This document shows, piece after piece, positions 6,324 through 14,138 of a stretch of DNA of 24,074 bases. The notes under the pieces are model-generated. The model saw nothing but the letters and a program-made list of their open reading frames with translations, made no database searches and was not told the DNA's origin. The position numbers were made by a program, and so were the translations under genes. This DNA comes from Succinimonas sp963628765. GTDB lineage: Bacteria > Pseudomonadota > Gammaproteobacteria > Enterobacterales > Succinivibrionaceae. The stretch's first letter is position 1. The number at the start of each line of letters is the position of its first letter. The DNA is taken from assembly GCA_963628765.1 (NCBI GenBank), contig CAVGFV010000214.1:1-24074 (forward strand), read 5' to 3'.

Positions 6324-8081
6324 TTACTTATCGTCACCTATAGTGATCCAACTTAAATCTCTTTCAAGTTCGCCATTGTTGTTGATATGGATATCACCTG
6401 AGAGGCCACGAACCATTTCACTGCGATCCTTTATCATGTTACCAAGATGGATCGTGAGATTGTAGGCATCATAACCAATAGCAAAACATCTTAAGGTATC
6501 ACCATTAGCTTTTGGAAGCACTGAAATAATTTGGTTCTTAATAGTGCTATCTTGAAGGAGCCAAGGTTGATCACCTAGTTGCATTCCCTTAATGCCAGAT
6601 AATGCAGAGCTATTCATAACACCGCTGTTACTCTTAGCACCTACATAGTAGTTAGGAACATTGAAACCAGCCATCTTGCCGTATTCACGAATGATGGAAG
6701 CTTCGTTTGCGGTACCATAAACATAGGCACCATCGAAACTCTGTGGAGCATTGTTTGCACAGTTTCTGAGAGTATCTTCAAGAGAGTTTACGTCAGTAAA
6801 ATAGCAAACGCTGGTGTTCTGGTTATAGTTGTGTACCCAATAGCTGTTAAAGGCTTTGCTAATTCTAGAACCCTTTTCATTCTGTGGAGCAATTACCACT
6901 GGGTTAGAAATGTTGTCAGAGCCCATCTTGTTTACTGCATTACGAGCATCGTTTTCTGGAGCAAGGGTGAGGTAGAAGACATTGCCGTTACCCTTCATCT
7001 GTCCTTCGTTTAAAGCGATTACTGGAACATCAGGATTTAATGAGAGTAGTGCGTCAACTTCGTTTTTAACGATAGGGCCGATGATTGCCTTAGCGTTATG
7101 TGCTTTGAGATCCTGATAGATAGCATTAATTGAAGCTGCTTCGGTATCATAGAATTTCAAGTTTACATTGAGACCACGGTCTTTATAGGCGTTTTCAATA
7201 CCCATACGTACTGGCTGACCAACGCTGTTTGCATATCTTCCAGAAAGAGGTAGTAAGACAGCGATAGTGTCGCCGTTACCAGTGCTAGGAACTGCTACGG
7301 CATTAGTGCTTGTATTGGTGTTAGTAGCCTGGTCTACTGGAGCTACACTAGAATTTAAAGTGTGCACTGGATGAGATGGATACTTAGCTTTAAAGCGTTC
7401 CATAAGGCGAGATTTAGTGCCTTCACTTGGAGACTTTTGAATTAAAGCATATTCATAGAAGCCACGATCGATTTCATCTTGAGCTCCCCTGTAAGCAGAC
7501 AATATTTCTTTGTTATCTGCTGCGCCTAAAACATCAAGAGCTTTATTCCAAGCTGTTTTCTTGTTCTCGTTATTAACAGAATCGGCTAATCTTAAATAAC
7601 TTTGGCCAGCATCTGCATAATTACCTACGGCAGTGTTTACTTTACCTAAAAGGTTGTAATAGTAAGCTGAAGCCTTCTTAGGAAGGTTCATAGCATTTAC
7701 AGATTTTAATAATCTCAATGCTGCGGCATTATTTCCGCCATTACTTCTAATTTGAGCTTCGATGATATCCGCTTCATTTCCCTGTAATGGGGTAATTGCG
7801 TTATCACGCATTTGGCTTATTACTTCGAAAGCTCTATTGGTATCACCTTCGGAAGCATAGGATCTTGCAAGGAGGATCTGCCAATCATAATTGAAAGCTG
7901 GATCAGAAGCTGATAATTGGTCCTCGTACCAACTACTTTCATGTGAAAGTTGGCCAAAAGCTTCTGGCTCTAAAGAACCGTCATGGCCATTCATAAGGGA
8001 ACAGCCGGAAAACATAATTGCTAAAGTACAGCCTGCTACTAGTGGAAAAACGCTAAAATGTTTGTGATTTTTATACCACAT
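6324..8081 (-). CDS. lpoA: LpoA, outer-membrane lipoprotein activator of PBP1A
   Basis: LpoA reaches from the outer membrane through the peptidoglycan to stimulate the synthase PBP1A. The 585 residues (E. coli 678) have a lipoprotein signal, a helical TPR-like N domain (about 28-245), an Asn/Thr-rich linker (about 246-270), and a periplasmic-binding-protein-like C domain that opens with DTIAVLLPLSGRYA. The C domain is markedly shorter than in E. coli. Two cysteines could be the lipid site: Cys18 (VAGC, better lipobox) and Cys27 (FSGC, after a longer hydrophobic stretch). Proline 13 and the length favour Cys27 slightly. It is divergent from rsmI, as in E. coli, and is followed at once by the DiaA-like gene. 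Confidence 0.9.
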   Translation of the reverse strand: MWYKNHKHFSVFPLVAGCTLAIMFSGCSLMNGHDGSLEPEAFGQLSHESSWYEDQLSASDPAFNYDWQILLARSYASEGDTNRAFEVISQMRDNAITPLQGNEADIIEAQIRSNGGNNAAALRLLKSVNAMNLPKKASAYYYNLLGKVNTAVGNYADAGQSYLRLADSVNNENKKTAWNKALDVLGAADNKEILSAYRGAQDEIDRGFYEYALIQKSPSEGTKSRLMERFKAKYPSHPVHTLNSSVAPVDQATNTNTSTNAVAVPSTGNGDTIAVLLPLSGRYANSVGQPVRMGIENAYKDRGLNVNLKFYDTEAASINAIYQDLKAHNAKAIIGPIVKNEVDALLSLNPDVPVIALNEGQMKGNGNVFYLTLAPENDARNAVNKMGSDNISNPVVIAPQNEKGSRISKAFNSYWVHNYNQNTSVCYFTDVNSLEDTLRNCANNAPQSFDGAYVYGTANEASIIREYGKMAGFNVPNYYVGAKSNSGVMNSSALSGIKGMQLGDQPWLLQDSTIKNQIISVLPKANGDTLRCFAIGYDAYNLTIHLGNMIKDRSEMVRGLSGDIHINNNGELERDLSWITIGDDK

Positions 8082-8120
8082 GGTTTTGAATCTCTATGAT
8101 TGAACGTTTGAATTTAGTTT

Positions 8121-8126
8121 ATTATA
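8121..8126 (-). promoter_or_regulatory. Candidate -10 of lpoA
   Basis: A perfect TATAAT on the minus strand lies 39 bases before the lpoA ATG. No convincing -35 is visible at normal spacing. Confidence 0.4.
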
Positions 8127-8148
8127 CACTTTTTAATCATTTTGTTTT

Positions 8149-8177
8149 TTGCAAAAATATAGACACTAGACTAGATT
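8149..8177 (+). promoter_or_regulatory. Candidate rsmI promoter
   Basis: TTGCAA (8149-8154) and TAGATT (8172-8177) are 17 bases apart, 34 bases before the rsmI ATG. The 11-mer CACTAGACTAG (8164-8174) overlaps the spacer and the -10, where a repressor could sit. Confidence 0.45.
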
Positions 8178-8211
8178 CTCTTTAAAAATTTTTAGCTTAT
8201 TTTGGAATTTT

Positions 8212-9078
8212 ATGAACGATTTAGAAGCGGCTCTTTATATTGTGCCAACCCCAATTGGAAACAAAGAAGACATTACTTTTCGAGCAGTTAGGATTTTAAA
8301 ATCAGTTGATATTATCTGTGCCGAGGATACCCGTCATTCCTTACCGCTTCTTGAGGATCTAGGGGTAGCTCACCCAGTCATGGAAAGTTTTCATGACCAC
8401 AATGAAACAGAAAAGGCCTCATTAATTGCTGAATGGGTAGGTAGTGGCAAAAGCGTGGCCATGATTTCTGATGCAGGAACTCCACTAATTTCCGACCCAG
8501 GTTACCACTTAGTCGTGGCTTGCGTAGAGAGAGGCGTGAAGGTGGTACCTTTACCAGGACCTTGTGCGGCAATCACCGCTTTAGAAGCAGCCGGTTTCCC
8601 AACCGATAGTTTCTGCTTTGAAGGCTTTTTGCCGGTGAAGGAAAAAGCTTTAAGAGATAAGTTGGAGTCCCTTACCAAAGAAACTCGCACCATGGTGTTT
8701 TACGAAACTCCTCGAAGAATTTTAGATACAGCTAAGGTCTTAAGTGCGGTTTTTGGAGAACGCGAGATTATGGTGGCAAGAGAGATGACCAAAACTTTTG
8801 AAACCTTCTACCGCACTACAGCAGACAAGCTATATGATCTTTTGAGTAACGATCCAAATTCCGGTAAGGGAGAAATGGTTGTAGTTTTATACCCTTATCG
8901 CGAAAAATCTCAGGATCAAGTAATAAGCCCAGAAGCTGAAAAATTATTAAAACTTTTACTTTCAGAGCTCCCTGTAAAGAAGGCATCTAAGATAGTTTCT
9001 GAAATGTTTTCACTAAGCAAAAATGATTTATATAAATTCGCTTTAACCATGACATCTGATGAGTCTAAATCGGAATAG
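8212..9078 (+). CDS. rsmI: RsmI, 16S rRNA 2'-O-methyltransferase (C1402)
   Basis: RsmI transfers a methyl group from S-adenosylmethionine to the ribose of C1402 in the decoding centre of 16S rRNA. RsmH modifies the base of the same nucleotide and is encoded just downstream. The 288 residues (E. coli 286) carry the tetrapyrrole-methylase-like fold with VPTPIGN (11-17), AEDTRHS (37-43) and SDAGTPLISDPGY (86-98). GGA lies 6 bases before the ATG. The 3' end abuts the rnpB promoter. The rsmI-rnpB-(mraZ)-rsmH order is known from several gammaproteobacteria but not from E. coli. Confidence 0.96.
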   Translation: MNDLEAALYIVPTPIGNKEDITFRAVRILKSVDIICAEDTRHSLPLLEDLGVAHPVMESFHDHNETEKASLIAEWVGSGKSVAMISDAGTPLISDPGYHLVVACVERGVKVVPLPGPCAAITALEAAGFPTDSFCFEGFLPVKEKALRDKLESLTKETRTMVFYETPRRILDTAKVLSAVFGEREIMVAREMTKTFETFYRTTADKLYDLLSNDPNSGKGEMVVVLYPYREKSQDQVISPEAEKLLKLLLSELPVKKASKIVSEMFSLSKNDLYKFALTMTSDESKSE

Positions 9079-9094
9079 AATATAATTTTTTTTA

Positions 9095-9103
9095 TGATAT
9101 AAT
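9095..9103 (+). promoter_or_regulatory. Extended -10 promoter of rnpB
   Basis: TGATATAAT is a perfect TGn-TATAAT extended -10 and ends about 7 bases before the first base of the RNase P RNA. Any -35 would fall at the rsmI stop and is poor, which an extended -10 tolerates. Confidence 0.75.
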
Positions 9104-9109
9104 TTGCGG

Positions 9110-9474
9110 CGAGTCGGCTAGACAATCGCTGCTTCATGGTTGTGCGCAAGCAGACGCATGGAGGGGAGGAAAGTCCGGGCTCCACAGGGCAGGGTGCCAG
9201 ATAACATCTGGGAGGCGCGAGTCTACGAAAAGTGCCACAGAAAATATACCGCCGTTTATCGGTAAGGGTGAAATGGTGCGGTAAGAGCGCACCGCATAGC
9301 TGGTAACAGTGTATGGCAGGGAAAACTCCACCCGGAGCAAGATCGAATAGGCCTCGAATGACACGGCCCGTGTCAGAGGCGGGTTGATCGCTAAAATCAA
9401 AAGGTGACTTTTTGATGTAGAGGAATGGTTGTCGCTGCTTAGCAGTACAGAACCCGGCTTATCGGCTGACTCAT
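9110..9474 (+). ncRNA. rnpB: RNase P catalytic RNA, bacterial type A
   Basis: This ribozyme subunit removes 5' leaders from pre-tRNAs. Conserved blocks are plain: GAGGGGAGGAAAGTCCGGGC (9161-9180), GGTAAGGGTGAA (9261-9272), GCGGTAAGAGCGCACCGC (9278-9295), ACTCCACCCGGAGCAAGA (9326-9343), and ACAGAACCCGGCTTATCGGC (9447-9466). The 5' GAGTCGGC pairs with 3' GCTGACTC to form P1. The GGGTT at 9381-9385 supplies the GGU that pairs with the tRNA CCA end. At about 365 bases it is slightly shorter than E. coli (377), partly because helix P12 is replaced by GTTTATC between CCGCC and GGTAAGG. Both ends are placed from P1 and so are good to a few bases. Confidence 0.97.
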
Positions 9475-9485
9475 AATAATTTTAT

Positions 9486-9523
9486 AAACGAGGGGACAAG
9501 ATTAAGTTGTTCCCTCGTTTTTA
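9486..9523 (+). terminator. rnpB terminator
   Basis: A 14-bp stem (9486-9499/9507-9520) with one G-T pair, a 7-base loop and a T tail stands 12 bases after the RNA. It separates rnpB from the dcw cluster, and only 50 bases remain before rsmH. I find no well-formed promoter in them. Confidence 0.88.
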
Positions 9524-9572
9524 TCTATCTTTGTTCATGTACTAGACTTTGCAATCCGGATGCGCAGACAAA

Positions 9573-10511
9573 ATGGCAGAATTTACGCATGTAACAGTAC
9601 TACTAAATGAAGCTGTAGAAGCTTTAAATATAAATCCTGATGGGATTTATGTTGATGGTACTTTTGGTCGCGGGGGACATTCGCGCCTAATTCTTTCTAA
9701 GCTATCAAATTTAGGCCATTTGTATGCGGTTGATAGAGATCCTGAAGCGGTCAAAACCGGACTTCAAATTAACGATCCCCGTTTTACAATGATAAAGGGG
9801 TGTTTTTCTGATCTGCCAAATTTGCTAGAACCTTATGGTGTAGTAGGTAAGATCTCAGGAATCCTCCTCGATTTAGGAGTTTCTTCTCCACAGCTTGATG
9901 ATGCCAGTCGTGGTTTTAGTTTCTCGAAAGATGGTCCTTTAGATATGCGCATGGACCCAGATTCAGGAATTAGTGCTGCTGAGTGGCTTTCAAAAGCCTC
10001 TGAATCAGAAATTGCTGATGTCCTCCATATTTACGGGGAAGAACGCTTTGCAAGAAAGATTGCCCGTGCCATTGTAAACGATCGTAGTACTACTCCTTTT
10101 ACTACCACAGGCGCACTAGCATCCTTGATAGGTCGTATCGTACCTCACGTACCAGGTAAAAATCCGGCAACGAGAACCTTCCAAGCTCTTCGTATCAAAA
10201 TAAATGGAGAACTTGATGAAGAAGAAAAAGCTCTCGAAAATTCCAAGATGCTCTTAGCTCCAGGTGGCAGGCTTTGCGTGATTACCTTCCACTCTCTAGA
10301 AGATCATATGGTACGTTCATTCCTTAGAAAATGCGCGCAAGGTCAGGTTCCTCCAAGAGGTATTCCTGTTACTGAGGCAGAGATAGCTAAAACTAGAACT
10401 TTCAAACTTATTGGTAAGGGTATCTTCCCGTCTAGTGATGAAATTTCTCGAAATCCTAGATCTAGAAGCGCTATTTTGCGTGTTGGCGAGAGATTGGAGA
10501 ACTCATTATGA
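9573..10511 (+). CDS. rsmH: RsmH (MraW), 16S rRNA N4-methyltransferase (C1402)
   Basis: RsmH methylates N4 of cytidine 1402 in 16S rRNA, the same nucleotide that RsmI modifies. The ATG at 9573 gives 312 residues (E. coli 313) and starts right at the family's N terminus (TVLLNEAVEAL). The in-frame TTG at 9549 would add eight unlike residues, so I reject it. The S-adenosylmethionine motif DGTFGRGGHS is at 28-37, followed by LLDLGVSSPQLDD and FHSLEDHMV. No strong ribosome-binding site is visible. It is the first gene of the dcw cluster here because mraZ is missing, and it overlaps ftsL by ATGA. Confidence 0.96.
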   Translation: MAEFTHVTVLLNEAVEALNINPDGIYVDGTFGRGGHSRLILSKLSNLGHLYAVDRDPEAVKTGLQINDPRFTMIKGCFSDLPNLLEPYGVVGKISGILLDLGVSSPQLDDASRGFSFSKDGPLDMRMDPDSGISAAEWLSKASESEIADVLHIYGEERFARKIARAIVNDRSTTPFTTTGALASLIGRIVPHVPGKNPATRTFQALRIKINGELDEEEKALENSKMLLAPGGRLCVITFHSLEDHMVRSFLRKCAQGQVPPRGIPVTEAEIAKTRTFKLIGKGIFPSSDEISRNPRSRSAILRVGERLENSL

Positions 10512-10861
10512 TTGTGCAGGGATCTCGTTCACAGGACCAGCATCCAGGCTTGCTTTCAATAGTATTTTTTGATTGCGTGCGACATCTTTTTTTCTTTGTG
10601 CTTTTGATTGCAATTATTGTAGTAGCCTTTGGGATCATAAATCAGGTGCAAACCACCCGTAATACTGTAACCGAATTAAATAAAGAATTTAAAACCCACG
10701 ATGCCTTAGAGCAAGAGTTTATGCATTTGCGATTAGAACAGCAAACCCTAGCAGAACATTCCCGTATCTCAGATGTTGCAGAGCAAAAAATCAAGATGCA
10801 TCAACCTGATGGTGATGGCGAGCAGAAAGTAATTGATTTGACAGGTTCCGTAAAACGCTGA
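10508..10861 (+). CDS. ftsL: FtsL, divisome membrane protein
   Basis: FtsL forms the FtsQLB complex, which switches on septal peptidoglycan synthesis by FtsWI. The 117 residues (E. coli 121) have a short cytoplasmic part, one membrane helix at about 25-46, and a periplasmic coiled coil at about 47-90. The region LRLEQQTLAEHSRISDVAEQ matches the family's heptad block and conserved C-terminal part. FtsL is normally very divergent, so position between rsmH and ftsI counts as strong evidence. It overlaps rsmH by 4 bases, implying coupled translation. Confidence 0.93.
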   Translation: MIVQGSRSQDQHPGLLSIVFFDCVRHLFFFVLLIAIIVVAFGIINQVQTTRNTVTELNKEFKTHDALEQEFMHLRLEQQTLAEHSRISDVAEQKIKMHQPDGDGEQKVIDLTGSVKR

Positions 10862-10872
10862 GGCACAATGTA

Positions 10873-12663
10873 ATGGTAAAGAAGTTTTTTAACTGGCTCC
10901 TCCAGCGCTTAAAGGACAAGAAGATTTCAGAAAAAGAAGCTTCCTTTGATCTTAGTTCTGGCCGCGTAATTACGTTGTGGTTAGGATTTTTGTTATTAGC
11001 TGTAGCTTTAGTCCTGAGATTACTTTGGATAATGTTTTTCTTCTCAGCTGACCTTATTTCTAGAGGTAATGACCGTATTTTAAGAACCGTTACAGGTCAT
11101 ATGGAACGTGGCATTATCTATGATAGAAATGGTGAAAAATTAGCCATCAGTGTTCCAGTTAAAGCGGTTTCCATTCACTGTAAAGAATTCCATGATTCCG
11201 GAAGCTATGACAACACCGAAATGGTGAAGAATTTAGCTCAGGTCCTTAATATCGATTACCAAGAATTGATGAACAAGGTTAAGGTTCCTAAGAATCGTTA
11301 TGTCTTTATCGCAAGACAAGTTCCTGAAGGTTTAGCCTCTTACATTAAATCCCTTAAATTAGGAGGCGTTTATATCTCCAATGAGCTTCGCAGATTTTAT
11401 CCTACCGGTGAAATTGATGCTCATATCTTAGGTATGACCAACATTGATGGACAAGGTACCGAAGGTCTTGAAAAACAATATAACGACCTACTTCTTTCAA
11501 CACCAGAAAAACGCCAACAGAGAAAAGATGCTCGTGGTAACGTTATTGAAAACCTTGGCGTAGTGAAAGAGGGAAAAGCCGCGAACGATCTCGTACTTAG
11601 TATTGATGAAAGATTGCAAAACCTCGCCTATAAATCTCTTAAATACGCATCTGAAATCAATATGGCGACTTCGGCATCACTGGTTTTAATCGATGTAAAG
11701 ACTGGTGAAATTTTAGCCATGGCTAATACCCCGTCCTATAACCCAAATAACCGTGATTCCTATGTTTCTTATCGCGCCCGTAACCGCGCAGTTACCGATA
11801 CCTATGAACCAGGTTCTACTACTAAGCCTTTAGTAGCGGTAGCAGCTTTAAGCCATAAAGCTGTGAATTGGCGTGAAGTGTTTGATTGCCGTCCATTCTC
11901 TGTACAGGGAAAAATGATCACCGATAGCCATCGCATGGCTTCAGGAAACCTTTTTGATATTTTGAAGTATTCCTCCAATATCGGTATGGCGAAGATCGCC
12001 TTTAGAATGAATCCAAATGATATTGTTAAGGGCCTTGAGAAATTTGGTTATGGTCATCGTACAAATCTTGAACTTATGGGCGAAAACCCAGGTAAGCTCC
12101 CACATAGAAATCGTTGGAGCAAGATTGAACATGCCTCCATTGGTTATGGTTACGGTATTACCGTAACTCCTTTACAGGTAGCTCAAGCCTACAGCATTTT
12201 AGCTAATCGTGGCGTCAAGATTCCATTGTCTATTTTGAAGGTGGATAAGGTACCAGAAGGCGTCAGAGTGGCTGACGAAAAAGATGTCAATGAAATACTA
12301 AGATCCCTCGAAGCTGTCGTAGAAGGTGGTACTGGTACTCAAGCTATGATCGCAGGTTACCGCGTAGGTGGTAAGACTGGTACTGCAAAAGTGGCGATTG
12401 CTGGTGGCTACGGTAAAGATTATGTTGGTACATTTGCAGGTATTGCTCCTATGAGTAATCCTCGCTTTGCGATGGTGGTTATTATCAACGAACCACATGC
12501 TGGAAAATTCTATGGTGGTGTCGTTGCGGGACCTGTATTTGCTGAGGTTATGGAGAGAGCTTTAGAGCTCTACAATATTCCACCTGATGATGTGAATGAA
12601 GATGGTAGCCTCAAGACTCCAGCTCAGAAAAAACGCGCTATCGCTAATGGGCAGAGGCATTAA
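10873..12663 (+). CDS. ftsI: FtsI (PBP3), septal peptidoglycan transpeptidase
   Basis: This class B penicillin-binding protein cross-links septal murein and works with the glycosyltransferase FtsW. The 596 residues (E. coli 588) have one N-terminal membrane helix at about 33-57, a pedestal domain (GHMERGIIYDRNGE), and a transpeptidase domain with STTK (nucleophile Ser315), SSN (367-369) and KTGT (501-504). All three active-site motifs are normal and keep the E. coli spacing. The start overlaps an out-of-frame ATG-TAA at 10868, which is nearer to the GAGG ribosome-binding site than the real ATG. It ends 8 bases before murE. Confidence 0.97.
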   Translation: MVKKFFNWLLQRLKDKKISEKEASFDLSSGRVITLWLGFLLLAVALVLRLLWIMFFFSADLISRGNDRILRTVTGHMERGIIYDRNGEKLAISVPVKAVSIHCKEFHDSGSYDNTEMVKNLAQVLNIDYQELMNKVKVPKNRYVFIARQVPEGLASYIKSLKLGGVYISNELRRFYPTGEIDAHILGMTNIDGQGTEGLEKQYNDLLLSTPEKRQQRKDARGNVIENLGVVKEGKAANDLVLSIDERLQNLAYKSLKYASEINMATSASLVLIDVKTGEILAMANTPSYNPNNRDSYVSYRARNRAVTDTYEPGSTTKPLVAVAALSHKAVNWREVFDCRPFSVQGKMITDSHRMASGNLFDILKYSSNIGMAKIAFRMNPNDIVKGLEKFGYGHRTNLELMGENPGKLPHRNRWSKIEHASIGYGYGITVTPLQVAQAYSILANRGVKIPLSILKVDKVPEGVRVADEKDVNEILRSLEAVVEGGTGTQAMIAGYRVGGKTGTAKVAIAGGYGKDYVGTFAGIAPMSNPRFAMVVIINEPHAGKFYGGVVAGPVFAEVMERALELYNIPPDDVNEDGSLKTPAQKKRAIANGQRH

Positions 12664-12671
12664 GAAGAGAT

Positions 12672-14138
12672 ATGAAAAGTTTTAAAAAAATTTTAAATGA
12701 TATCGCTTATGACGGTCCTGATGTACCGTTAGGTGGTATCACCTCTGATACCCGTACTATTTCCGAAGGAAGCCTTTTTGTGGCTTTCAAGGGACTCCAT
12801 TTCGATGCTCGAAATTCGATTCCGGAAGCGGTTAAGAAGGGAGCTAAAGCGGTAATTTATGAAGATACCGGAGATGGTTTTACCGTAGCCGAGCCAGAGG
12901 TGCCTTGTGTGGCAGTAAAGAACCTTCCTTATTTGGAAGCGGATCTTGCGAGCTCTTTTTACGAAGTACCTTCCGAAAAATTAGCTTTAATCGGTATCAC
13001 CGGTACTAACGGTAAAAGCACTACTACCCATTTAATTGCGGAGTGGGCAACAGCTTTAGGAAAAAAGACCGGAGTTTTGGGAACTCTCGGCACAGGTTTT
13101 TATCCTAATCTTACGCCAAGTCCTAATACTACTTTAAGACCTTTAGCCCTGGAAAAAATCTTATCTGATATGAAAGATGCTGGAGCGGAAGCGGCAGCTA
13201 TGGAGGTTTCCTCTCATGGTCTTGCTCAGGGGCGCGTAAGAAAACTTCATTTTAGCTATGCGGGTTTTACCAATTTAACCCGTGATCATTTGGATTTCCA
13301 TAAGACTATGGAAAACTATCGCGAAGCTAAATATGAGCTTTTTAAAATGGTTTCCTCTGAGCATGCAGTGATTAATGCGGGAGATGAAACTGGAAGGCTT
13401 TTTCTTGAAAGATTACCAGATGCTTTAGCTTTTGCAACTAAACCTATTCAGGGCTACAAGAAGCAGGTTTTTGCTAGCGACATTGTGTGTCATCAAGATG
13501 GTATCACCGTTAAGGTAGATGGAAGTTTTGGGAAGGCTACTTTAGAAGTGCCTCTTATTGGTCGCTTTAATGCTGAGAACCTCCTTTGTGCCATGAGCAT
13601 TCTTCTTGAGATGGGATTTTCCATTACGGATCTCGCTAAGACTGCCGGGGCTTTACACCCGGTATGTGGCAGAATGGAATGCTTTAGAACACCAGGAAAA
13701 CCAATGGTTATTGTGGATTATGCCCACACCCCTGATGGTCTTGAAAAAGCCCTTATGGGAGCTCGTGAACATAAGTTCGGCAGAATCACTTGTGTGGTAG
13801 GTTGTGGTGGCGATCGCGATCAGGGAAAGAGACCAGAAATGGCTCATATTGCTTGTAGCCTTAGCGATCATGTAATTTTTACTGATGATAATCCAAGAAC
13901 GGAAGATCATAATGCCATCCTAAAGATGATGACTGCTGGGGTACCAGATAAAAGTAACTGGCAGGTAATTTCTGATCGCGAAACTGCTATTAGAACTGCT
14001 TTTAAGAATTCGGCTAGTGGCGATGTGGTATTAGTCGCTGGTAAGGGCCATGAAGATTACCAAATAATAGGTACTGTAAAGCATCATTACAGTGATAGAG
14101 AGATAGCTAAAAAGCTTACAGGAGATGAAAATGATTAA
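12672..14138 (+). CDS. murE: MurE, UDP-MurNAc-dipeptide:meso-diaminopimelate ligase
   Basis: This cytoplasmic ATP-dependent enzyme adds the third stem-peptide residue to UDP-MurNAc-L-Ala-D-Glu. The 488 residues (E. coli 495) show the ATP loop GITGTNGKST (108-117), the lysine expected to be carbamylated (Lys220 in YREAKYE), and DNPR (406-409). DNPR is the signature of meso-diaminopimelate rather than lysine selection, so the cell wall should be DAP-type. An AGAAGAG stretch serves as ribosome-binding site. The 3' end overlaps murF by 8 bases. Confidence 0.97.
   Translation: MKSFKKILNDIAYDGPDVPLGGITSDTRTISEGSLFVAFKGLHFDARNSIPEAVKKGAKAVIYEDTGDGFTVAEPEVPCVAVKNLPYLEADLASSFYEVPSEKLALIGITGTNGKSTTTHLIAEWATALGKKTGVLGTLGTGFYPNLTPSPNTTLRPLALEKILSDMKDAGAEAAAMEVSSHGLAQGRVRKLHFSYAGFTNLTRDHLDFHKTMENYREAKYELFKMVSSEHAVINAGDETGRLFLERLPDALAFATKPIQGYKKQVFASDIVCHQDGITVKVDGSFGKATLEVPLIGRFNAENLLCAMSILLEMGFSITDLAKTAGALHPVCGRMECFRTPGKPMVIVDYAHTPDGLEKALMGAREHKFGRITCVVGCGGDRDQGKRPEMAHIACSLSDHVIFTDDNPRTEDHNAILKMMTAGVPDKSNWQVISDRETAIRTAFKNSASGDVVLVAGKGHEDYQIIGTVKHHYSDREIAKKLTGDEND

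Noticed and set aside
9134..9400. Minus-strand open frame of 88 codons across rnpB
   Set aside because: It is the complement of conserved RNase P RNA blocks; the frame is accidental.
9549..9572. Upstream TTG start for rsmH
   Set aside because: It adds eight residues unlike the family, and no ribosome-binding site precedes it; the ATG at 9573 gives the family length.
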